From the IMG/VR virus record IMGVR_UViG_3300044951_001904, positions 1 to 37,135 of that record: a stretch of DNA of 37,135 nucleotides, one strand, 5' to 3'. The notes under the pieces are model-generated. The model was given only the letters and a program-made list of their open reading frames with translations. It was not told the origin of the DNA and did no database searches. Positions within the stretch are counted from its first letter, which is position 1; each line of letters begins with the position of its first letter. The DNA is from a virus. Positions 30,661 to 36,973 of this stretch are shown here, one piece after another. A program made the translations under genes and the position numbers.

Positions 30661-30723
30661 GCCCGCGTATAAGCCACCCGCGCCGCCGCGATCAAGCAAG
30701 CGGGCGCTTGCCAAGATCAATCA
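30658..30723 (-). repeat. Hairpin leader repeat, copy B
   Basis: The 66-base block begins with the TGA of the terminase large subunit and ends with the ATG of the 64-aa gene. It shares 58 of 66 bases with copy A at 9833-9898. The hairpin here is best drawn as GCAAGC-GCCC-GCTTGC. A TTGATC, 18 bases, TATACG box ends five bases before the ATG and could be a near-leaderless promoter. Confidence 0.8.
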
Positions 30724-32259
30724 TCGCAACCCATGCCACGTCTCCGCCTCACCCAAACCCGGAATCGCGCTGATCACCCGCGTCCGGGGTTGCGCTCCGT
30801 CCCGAATCATCCCCGCTTCCATCGCCTCTCCAATCTGCCGCAGGGCGTCCGCGTCATGGCTGCTCCAATCGTGTTCCGGCTGATTCGTCTCATGCCCATC
30901 ACGCGCCGCCTTCTTGACGTGATAAGCCTCCGCGCTGGCAATGAGCGCCGCGCACTTCGCGGCGTGCCACAGCATGCGCGGCATGAGCTCTCCCACCTTG
31001 TTGATGCCCGTCCACACCTCCGCGCAGCGCGGGACAATCTCAATGCCCGTCAACCCGGCAGCTTCTAACTGTTCTTGGAAATTCTGGCCGCTCTTTTCCT
31101 GAGCCGCCGCGTCGTGAGGCAGAAAATGCCCGCCAAAAGGATAGCCTTTCGCTTTCATGTGCGCCACCCGCGCCGCCGGACCATGCTCCAAACCGGTGTC
31201 GTGGTCGATGATGTGAATTTCCCGACCCACAAATTGCACATAGATCACCCGCGTGTTTTTCGGACTCCCCAAATCCCAAAACGTATAAACCGGGCAACTC
31301 CTGTCCCATGGGAAAACTTTGATGCGCCCCTCCGCCCGCGCCTCATCCATGCGCCGACCGTAGATGCTTCCCTCAACGGGCGCTCGGAACGCCTCGTCCA
31401 ACGTGCTGGGATATTCCCGACTCATAAAAATCCCCTGTTCGAGTTTCTTCGACGCCCACCACTTCTTTTGTTCCTGCGAAAACCGCTTCCCTAACCGCCC
31501 CACCAATTCCTTGAAATAATCCTCCACCTCCGCCGTCACTAGCCCATCCGTGCGAAACGCCACCGGGTCATCGTGCCACGGGAAAAAGTAAATCTTGCCC
31601 TCCGCGTTGGGATCATGCCGCAGCAGCGGCTCGATCAAATCCCACAGGTCCCCGCCCTTGCCGCCCATCCACGTCGTTTCAACGACCCTCCTCCCTTTCC
31701 GCGCCGCCGGAAACGCCCCGGTGCGGATTTCATTGCTGCGCCTGGCGTCTTCGGCCGCGATCGGTCCCCACTCGGAAACATGTAGCATACTGCAATCCCC
31801 ACCCCGCCCGGAGGTCGTTGCAAAAACCACCGAATCCAACGCTTCCCGCTCGTCGCCGACACGCATCCGCAACTCGCTGTCGTTGCGTTTGGCAAAATGG
31901 ATGGTGTTCAAAATCGCAGCGTCTAACGAATCAACCGCAAACCTAATAATCTCAACCATTTTTTTTGTCGCATCCGCCTGCTTCTGGTCGATCAAAATTC
32001 CGCGCCACCCGCTCGCAAAAACCGCAGCGTCCGCCTGATACGTGCAAATACCCGTGCTCAACCCCAGCCGACGACTTTTGATGATATACGCCGGCACCTC
32101 CGGGCACGCATACAAATGCTGGAAAATCGCCTCCTGTTCCGGCCTCGGCACAAACGGCGTGCTTCCCCCTTTCCCTTCCTGGCGGCACGCATACAAATTC
32201 CGCAGCCGCCATGCCGGATCCTCTAACCGTCCCTCCAGTACTGCCCAATCCATACTCAT
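30721..32259 (-). CDS. terL: Terminase large subunit, 512 aa
   Basis: The N-terminal ATPase has a Walker A at residues 62-70 (SRRLGLSTG), a Walker B region ending at Glu163 (MLHVSEWG) and a coupling motif VVETTWMGG near 192. The C-terminal RNase H-like nuclease supplies Asp329 (YTFWDLGS), Asp383 (LPHDAAAQ) and Asp469 (SSHDADALR) as metal ligands. The enzyme pumps DNA into the procapsid and cuts it. At 512 residues it is of usual size. Its ATG overlaps the TerS stop (ATGA). The packaging mode (cos or headful) cannot be told from the sequence, but the circular assembly with no preferred end favours headful. Confidence 0.93.
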   Translation of the reverse strand: MSMDWAVLEGRLEDPAWRLRNLYACRQEGKGGSTPFVPRPEQEAIFQHLYACPEVPAYIIKSRRLGLSTGICTYQADAAVFASGWRGILIDQKQADATKKMVEIIRFAVDSLDAAILNTIHFAKRNDSELRMRVGDEREALDSVVFATTSGRGGDCSMLHVSEWGPIAAEDARRSNEIRTGAFPAARKGRRVVETTWMGGKGGDLWDLIEPLLRHDPNAEGKIYFFPWHDDPVAFRTDGLVTAEVEDYFKELVGRLGKRFSQEQKKWWASKKLEQGIFMSREYPSTLDEAFRAPVEGSIYGRRMDEARAEGRIKVFPWDRSCPVYTFWDLGSPKNTRVIYVQFVGREIHIIDHDTGLEHGPAARVAHMKAKGYPFGGHFLPHDAAAQEKSGQNFQEQLEAAGLTGIEIVPRCAEVWTGINKVGELMPRMLWHAAKCAALIASAEAYHVKKAARDGHETNQPEHDWSSHDADALRQIGEAMEAGMIRDGAQPRTRVISAIPGLGEAETWHGLR

Positions 32260-32738
32260 GACCGCGACCGGATTTTTTGCAGTAGCCCGGCGAGTTGCTC
32301 GCTGGCGTCCAGGGTTATTTTCTCAGGCGCGTTCCAGCTGAGTAGAGTGGCCAGTTGCTTGGCTGCGTCCAGCTTACCCACGATCTTAATACGCGTGCGC
32401 GCCACTTGCTCGCCTATCTCCTCTCGTGTCACCTCCTGCGCCAAATCGCTTTCTTCATCGATCTGACCCACTGGAGTGGTGATCGCCCGAGTGAGAAATT
32501 CGATCAGTTGCCATTTCTGATACTGGTCGGCCTCAGCCATGCGCCGGCGCGCCGCCCGCACATACGCCATGAGCTTGTCTTTTCTCAACATCTTGCACGC
32601 TAGGGAATCGGCCGACCCTCCCCGCGCCTTGTAGCCCGCACGCTCATACGCCCGCCCCGCAGGCAGGCCGCCGATGAACCCGTCAGCAAATGTCCGCTCG
32701 CGCGGACTCAATCCAAAATCATCTTTGGCTGCGCTCAT
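32256..32738 (-). CDS. terS: Terminase small subunit, 160 aa
   Basis: The start at 32738 (MSAAKDDFGLSPRERTFADGF) is set by an ATGA overlap with the previous gene. Residues 12-60 form the N-terminal HTH of the Terminase_2 family (LSPRERTFADGFIGGLPAGRAYERAGY), followed by KMLRKDKLMAYVRAARRRM. A helical oligomerisation region and a C-terminal segment (KQLATLLSWNAPEKI) typical of the family then follow. It recognises the packaging site and loads TerL. Confidence 0.9.
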   Translation of the reverse strand: MSAAKDDFGLSPRERTFADGFIGGLPAGRAYERAGYKARGGSADSLACKMLRKDKLMAYVRAARRRMAEADQYQKWQLIEFLTRAITTPVGQIDEESDLAQEVTREEIGEQVARTRIKIVGKLDAAKQLATLLSWNAPEKITLDASEQLAGLLQKIRSRS

Positions 32739-33091
32739 GACTCGACCACCGGGGTGGCAATGCTGTCCCACTCCGTGCGAAACGCCGCGCTTTGGCGGTA
32801 ACGCCGCGCACAGGTCTGCTCAGCACTGTACACCGTGCTCCAGTCACGCCCAAACGCCCGCGCAATGTGGCACAGCGGCACATGCTCACACGCACACAGC
32901 GCCATTGCAAACGCCCGCGCACTGGCCACCCGCTCACACTCCCGGCGAGGGCTGAACAACAACTGCCACTCGACCCCGCGCACCACGGCCACCGCCGCCA
33001 CCAGCCGCAACACAGCCGCCTTGCTCCGCCCCTTCTCATGGTCACAGGTCCGGTGGTCCATTGTCGCCCCCGCGCATTCTAAAATTGGCAT
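32735..33091 (-). CDS. DnaA domain IV-like HTH protein, 118 aa
   Basis: Residues about 55-100 hold a Trp-repressor/DnaA domain IV-type helix-turn-helix (CERVASARAFAMALCACEHVPLCHIARAFGRDWSTVYSAE), where the GRDWSTVYSA segment corresponds to the DnaA signature GRDHTTVLHA. There is no AAA+ domain, so it can only bind DNA. It lies between the helicase loader and the terminase with its own candidate promoter upstream, and may regulate late genes or assist at the origin. The start ATG at 33091 is one of two in-frame choices; the other is at about residue 11. Confidence 0.75.
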   Translation of the reverse strand: MPILECAGATMDHRTCDHEKGRSKAAVLRLVAAVAVVRGVEWQLLFSPRRECERVASARAFAMALCACEHVPLCHIARAFGRDWSTVYSAEQTCARRYRQSAAFRTEWDSIATPVVES

Positions 33092-33110
33092 GATCGTTAG
33101 GGTAGGGAAT

Positions 33111-33139
33111 TCAATAAATTAATCAAGTGTTTCAGTCAA
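33111..33139 (-). promoter_or_regulatory. Possible promoter for the packaging/late genes
   Basis: On the minus strand TTGACT (33134-33139), 17 bases, then TATTGA (33111-33116) lies in an AT-rich gap between the helicase loader and the DnaA-like gene. The -35 is close to consensus and the -10 is weak. It would drive the DnaA-like, packaging and structural genes. Confidence 0.35.
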
Positions 33140-33144
33140 CTGTA

Positions 33145-33876
33145 TTATTCCGTCAGGTCAATCAATGTGGTGCGGTCCAGCAGCCGCCCGATGATGGGTG
33201 CCGAGTTGAGCCCGGAAATCAGTTGGGAAAACCCTTCCGGGTGGCAGTTGCTGGAAAACACCAGCGGAAGCCGGTGATTTTTCCGGTGGTCGAGGATTTG
33301 GAAAAATTGGCTTTCAAAGGCCGGGCTCCATTCGTTCTTGCCCAGGTCATCCAGGAACAACCAGCCGCCATGCAGACAATCTTCCAGATGCTGCCGGGCC
33401 AGCAAACTCACCGTGCGCTCCCGGTGCGTCCGGTCGCTCGCCGCGTCCTTGAGGCGGTTGGCCGTGCTCCATGTCACCCGCACCCCGGCACGCATCGCAC
33501 GCATGGCCAGCAGCGCCATGCACCGTGTCTTGCAAAGCCCGCTCTGCCCTATGATCCCCAGCCAGAATTCAGAGCCCGGCCGCCAAGACCGCACGCCCGC
33601 CCACAGCTCCCGGTTGAATTCGGGGTGCGTGTGCTCGGTTGCCAGCAGGTCCGGCGGGATTTGTGCCCTGATTTGCCCCTCAATGACCGCTTGGCGCTCA
33701 CGATTGCGCCGCGCATCCTCATCGGCCTGCGCTTTTTGCTCGCAGCGCTCGCAGCGAGTGTTGACCACCAGCCCCAAATCCACTTTGCCGAACAGAATCG
33801 GCTCGTAAAAAAACGTCTGTCCGCAGGTTTTGCAGGTCGTGCGGGCTTGCTCGATGGTGGCGATTGCTGTGCTCAT
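33145..33876 (-). CDS. DnaC-like AAA+ helicase loader, 243 aa
   Basis: An N-terminal zinc ribbon (C15, C18, C42, C45) precedes a DnaC/IstB-type AAA+ domain. Walker A is at residues 110-117 (GQSGLCKT), Walker B at 171-177 (GWLFLDD), sensor 1 is LVFSSNC and an Arg finger GRLLDRT sits near the end. Such proteins open the replicative helicase ring and place it on phage DNA. No helicase is encoded, so the host DnaB is presumably recruited. The gene follows the initiator with an ATGA overlap, giving the lambda O-P type pair. Confidence 0.9.
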   Translation of the reverse strand: MSTAIATIEQARTTCKTCGQTFFYEPILFGKVDLGLVVNTRCERCEQKAQADEDARRNRERQAVIEGQIRAQIPPDLLATEHTHPEFNRELWAGVRSWRPGSEFWLGIIGQSGLCKTRCMALLAMRAMRAGVRVTWSTANRLKDAASDRTHRERTVSLLARQHLEDCLHGGWLFLDDLGKNEWSPAFESQFFQILDHRKNHRLPLVFSSNCHPEGFSQLISGLNSAPIIGRLLDRTTLIDLTE

Positions 33877-34739
33877 GTTTTTGGTTTGGTGGATTGGATT
33901 TTGATGGTGGTGCCGGACCTTCCCCGGCCGTTCAGCTCAAGTTTTTTGTGGGGTGCCCCCGTCGATCCGCCTGCCGAGCGCAGCCACGTTTGCGGGTCAT
34001 CCTCCCAGCGGCGGTCCCGAAAGAAATTCTCAGCCGATGGCACGAACTTGTTGAGGTGCCCGCCGGGCATTTGGGAAATCACCGCCGCGATTGCCCTGGT
34101 GCCCGAAACAATCGCATCCACCGAGAATCCGCGCCGCAGGTGGTTTTGCACCATCGCGCACGCCGCCATCACCCCTTCCCGCCTCGGGTAAATCGCCACG
34201 ATCCCCGGCACATCGGGTTTCTCCCCACACCCCTCTTCCTCAGATAAGATTTCTCTTCTCTTACTCTTCTCTTCTCTTACCCCTTCCGAAAAATCGGAAG
34301 GGGCTTGCAAGGGGCTTATTTTTTCACCCTCTTTTACCCCCTCATTGGCCCATTCTTCAAACAGATCCGGGTAAGCCCCTTGGAAGGCGCTTGCCAACGG
34401 TGCGGGCAAGTGCGCGGCATAGCGCATCACGCTCACAATCACCTTGTTTTTAAGGCTCAACCTCCCGCCCTTGCCAAATTGATGCCGCAGGAAATGCACC
34501 GCAAAATACACGCCGGGGGCCAGCCGTTGGAAGCTGGACGGAAGGGCCTTGCAAGCCCCTTCAAGATATTTCGAGTCCAGACCCGTTTCAAAAGTGAAAC
34601 GCTTGTTTGAAGCACGGGTGATCCCCAACAGATCCCGGCTCGGATTGCTGATGAGCCAGAGGCAGGCCAGCTTGATTTCCGGCGGCTGTTCTTCTAGGCG
34701 TTCGTCGGTCCAAAATGAGGCTTTGATATAGGCGTCCAT
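33873..34739 (-). CDS. Replication initiator-like protein, 288 aa
   Basis: Residues 1-120 form a winged-helix region like phage replisome organisers (KASFWTDERLEEQPPEIKLACLWLISNPSRDLLGI). A disordered, charged linker (about 140-175, EGVREEKSKRREILSEEE) and a C-terminal domain (YPRREGVMAACAMVQNHLRRG, then NFFRDRRWEDDPQTWL) that may contact the loader or helicase follow. It sits directly before the DnaC-like gene, the typical initiator-loader order. The DNA coding for the linker contains iterons, a perfect inverted repeat and a pyrimidine direct repeat, so it may include the origin itself, as in lambda O. Confidence 0.78.
   Translation of the reverse strand: MDAYIKASFWTDERLEEQPPEIKLACLWLISNPSRDLLGITRASNKRFTFETGLDSKYLEGACKALPSSFQRLAPGVYFAVHFLRHQFGKGGRLSLKNKVIVSVMRYAAHLPAPLASAFQGAYPDLFEEWANEGVKEGEKISPLQAPSDFSEGVREEKSKRREILSEEEGCGEKPDVPGIVAIYPRREGVMAACAMVQNHLRRGFSVDAIVSGTRAIAAVISQMPGGHLNKFVPSAENFFRDRRWEDDPQTWLRSAGGSTGAPHKKLELNGRGRSGTTIKIQSTKPKT
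34251..34561. other. Candidate replication origin inside the initiator gene
   Basis: On the plus strand, TTCTCTTCTCTTAC occurs exactly twice with a 16-bp period (34251-34264, 34267-34280). A perfect 10-bp inverted repeat with a 4-base loop follows (34280-34289 and 34294-34303). AAGGGGCTT then appears at 34299-34307 and 34310-34318, and its reverse complement AAGCCCCTT at 34373-34381 and 34553-34561. An AT-rich run (TTATTTTTTC) adjoins the second copy. Iterons plus an AT-rich and polypyrimidine element in the linker of an initiator gene is the lambdoid origin plan. Confidence 0.55.
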
Positions 34740-34745
34740 AAAGTT

Positions 34746-35360
34746 TCATGCTTCGGTTGCATCCGCTGGCGGCCATCCGGGCAGCCCCCAGCGCCGCTTG
34801 GGAGTGTCGCCGCGCTCGACCCGCTCCCCGCTCAGGCAATCATGCAGCGGCGCGAACAGATGATAGCTCCAGAGCGTCAGGCGCGGGTCCGCAGCAATCA
34901 TCCCGCGCCCGCCACTGAACCGGAAAAATAAGGGCTCCATGGCATCCACCGGCCCCGTGTAAACCTCACAGCGCGGAAGCCTCCAGATCAGTTGCAGGAG
35001 AGAGAGGCGCACCACCGAATCCCCCACCCTCCAGACCGGCGTGGGTGCCAGGCGCATGCCTGACCACACTCCAATTTGTCCCCGCTGCGTGATGGCCGAC
35101 CGGCCCTCATCCAGCGCCCTCCACGAGCCCGCCAGCGGCCTGTCCCATGGCAGTGCCGTGATCCTCTCAACGAAAACCGGCGAGGCCGTAGGAAACTCCG
35201 CATCGATCCAGCGCCCGCGCGCCACCCGCAGCGCCACATACCCGTTTCCTGCCCAAATCTCCCCCTCATGCCGCGCCGCATGGCCGAACACATGATCCAG
35301 CCGGGGATGGCAGAAATCCTCCAAGGCGGCTTCGGTCAGTGGATAGGGGAATGGCGTCAT
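34746..35360 (-). CDS. Hypothetical early protein, 204 aa, possibly clamp-like
   Basis: The ATG at 35360 is supported by an ATGA overlap with the upstream 89-aa gene. The protein alternates short beta-strands and turns and holds many Trp, Arg and Gly residues. Towards the end, MEPLFFRFSGGRGMIA resembles the strand-GGRG turn found near the end of sliding-clamp-like phage proteins, and the front (GEIWAGNGYVALRV) also fits a clamp strand pattern. The similarity is weak and the length is about half of a beta clamp. It lies next to the replication initiator, which suits a replication role. No enzyme motif is seen. Confidence 0.55.
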   Translation of the reverse strand: MTPFPYPLTEAALEDFCHPRLDHVFGHAARHEGEIWAGNGYVALRVARGRWIDAEFPTASPVFVERITALPWDRPLAGSWRALDEGRSAITQRGQIGVWSGMRLAPTPVWRVGDSVVRLSLLQLIWRLPRCEVYTGPVDAMEPLFFRFSGGRGMIAADPRLTLWSYHLFAPLHDCLSGERVERGDTPKRRWGLPGWPPADATEA

Positions 35361-35626
35361 ACGGCCCAGCGGATCGGGGTGATGTTGTTTCTGCGGTCGC
35401 CCCTTAGCACGGCCCATCGCGTCACCTTGCCGGTGATGTGGTTGGTCCACTGGATTGCACCTAACACGCTGCCGGGGCCAAGCGTAGGGTTTGCTTTCAG
35501 CTCCATCAGGAATTCAGGAGTGATAGCCGCCTCTCGTCGGGCGCGTTGCGCGGCTTGCGATTTCTTTCCGCGCTCGCTCATTTTTAGGGAGATAGCGAGC
35601 TGGCGTTTACGGTTAAAACGTCTCAT
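35357..35626 (-). CDS. Small basic protein, 89 aa
   Basis: The start at 35626 overlaps the stop of the previous gene (ATGA). The N-terminal half is very basic (RRFNRKRQ, SERGKKSQAAQRARREA) and the C-terminal half is a compact beta-region with TNHITGKVTRWAVLRGDRR. A basic tail plus small beta-domain suggests a nucleic-acid-binding protein. No family is recognised. ATGA overlaps on both ends support translation. Confidence 0.6.
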   Translation of the reverse strand: MRRFNRKRQLAISLKMSERGKKSQAAQRARREAAITPEFLMELKANPTLGPGSVLGAIQWTNHITGKVTRWAVLRGDRRNNITPIRWAV

Positions 35627-36078
35627 GAGTCGGATAATAACATGTTGTGCCGAATCAGAACCACGTCTTGCGGGTGGACGTTCAGCTTGAGTCCGTCGTA
35701 GTGGGGTGCGTCGTCGTCGAATAGCACCTCGAAGTTCGCGCTGGAGTTGTGTCCAGTGATCGTCCCTGCGTTTCCATTGACCGTCACGCGCTGGCCACAT
35801 TCCACGTCCGGCATTCCGCGATACTTCGCATTGGCGCGGAAGCGTTCGCTGGTCATAGGCTTTCCGATTTTGCGGGCGCGGATCTTCGTGAATGGCACAT
35901 CGGGCCATGATTCTGTCAGGTCGCGGTGATACTCGCCTTTGGCTTTCCCTGCGCTTCTGGCATTGATTGTCCTGGCCCATTCAGGCTTGCCGTCCGGCCA
36001 CACCTCAAAAGAGGCACAACAAGACGCTGGTGATCGACGGGAGCCCGCCGCTTGTTTGGTTTCTGGGATAGTTTCCAT
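35623..36078 (-). CDS. Hypothetical early protein with SH3/KOW-like C-terminus, 151 aa
   Basis: The first half is charged and likely flexible (RTINARSAGKAKGEYHRDL). The second half reads as a small beta-barrel (CGQRVTVNGNAGTITGHN, then NFEVLFDDDAPHYDG, then LKLNVHPQDVVLI), the classic run of strands and Gly turns of SH3/KOW-like domains. Such domains bind RNA, DNA or protein. The gene starts 37 bases after the PAPS-reductase-like stop. The role is unknown. Confidence 0.6.
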   Translation of the reverse strand: METIPETKQAAGSRRSPASCCASFEVWPDGKPEWARTINARSAGKAKGEYHRDLTESWPDVPFTKIRARKIGKPMTSERFRANAKYRGMPDVECGQRVTVNGNAGTITGHNSSANFEVLFDDDAPHYDGLKLNVHPQDVVLIRHNMLLSDS

Positions 36079-36115
36079 GTTTCAGTGTTGTCAGCGCTCG
36101 CCCTCGGCTCCCGCG

Positions 36116-36946
36116 TCACAGCTCAGCGTTGTATGCACTGCGTCCGCTCGTTTCATCAGCGGTTTCGTCAGCGTCTCTTTCGCTCATGCAGAACAGCCCG
36201 CACGAGATTTTTGGATCTGCCCCTTTGGGATCGCCCGCAGGGATTTCGTAGAGCGGCACATCGTATTTGATGCCCTTGCGCGTTACCCGGTTGATCGCGT
36301 AGCCGAGTTCCTTTTCCAGCTTCGCCACGCGCTCAAAGTGCGCGGGGAAGTGCTTGCGCACTCGCTTCCAGTAGTCGATTGCATCGCGGGCTTTTACACA
36401 CCCGATGCAGTTGTTGTTTCGGAAGCCGAGGCGATACATCGCGGGCAGTTCGATGCCAGCGGCCATGAGGATGTCGAAGCATTCGCTTTTGCTCACGCCC
36501 TGGTCGATCAGCGTGCATTCAATCCGCCGCTCGGTGTTGTCGATTTTCCATTGTTCCAGCCGGTGCTTTTCGTCGGCGGTGTATCCGAAGATTTCCACGT
36601 CCCCGAGTCCCCAGATCCCATTGGCAGGAGTCTTTTTCATTGCCGAGGTGCATGGCGCTCCATTCGGCGACGATAGGAACCGTTGGCGTTCGCACACCTC
36701 CATTGCGTCCGTATATTCCGTGCTTTTCAGCGTCGTGATCTTTTGCCCGAACCACTTTTCACAGTCGGCGAGGAAGCGGTGATTGTCTGGGTGCTCGCTC
36801 CCCGTGTCGGTGTAGAAGATTCCCACGTTGCCATACTTTTCGATGGCTTTTTTTGTGGCGACAGCGGACGCGGCACCGCAGGAGAACCACGATATGACGC
36901 GGCCTGAATCCCACGGAAGAGAAGAGATGACGGAAGATGATGGCAT
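36116..36946 (-). CDS. PAPS reductase-like PP-loop protein, 276 aa
   Basis: The ATG at 36946 is the first after the zinc-ribbon stop. Near the N-terminus, WFSCGAAS (about 20-27) is an unusual version of the SGGxDS PP-loop that binds ATP or PAPS; the following KAIEKYG and FYTDTGSEHPDN elements match the family. Four Cys-containing motifs follow, including NNNCIGCVK (C180, C183) and CGLFC near the C-terminus, which may bind an Fe-S cluster. These phage proteins are distant relatives of CysH and DndC. A DNA- or tRNA-modification role, or evasion of host defence, is possible; sulfate assimilation is unlikely in this setting. Confidence 0.85.
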   Translation of the reverse strand: MPSSSVISSLPWDSGRVISWFSCGAASAVATKKAIEKYGNVGIFYTDTGSEHPDNHRFLADCEKWFGQKITTLKSTEYTDAMEVCERQRFLSSPNGAPCTSAMKKTPANGIWGLGDVEIFGYTADEKHRLEQWKIDNTERRIECTLIDQGVSKSECFDILMAAGIELPAMYRLGFRNNNCIGCVKARDAIDYWKRVRKHFPAHFERVAKLEKELGYAINRVTRKGIKYDVPLYEIPAGDPKGADPKISCGLFCMSERDADETADETSGRSAYNAEL

Positions 36947-36973
36947 ACAACAAGGGAGTGATGGCAACGGGAA

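Noticed and set aside
33127-34191. Long plus-strand open frame (354 codons) opposite the helicase loader and initiator
   Set aside because: The minus strand there encodes a clear AAA+ loader with Walker motifs in an ATGA-linked operon; the plus-strand translation is Arg/Pro-rich without domain features, as expected of a shadow in GC-rich DNA.
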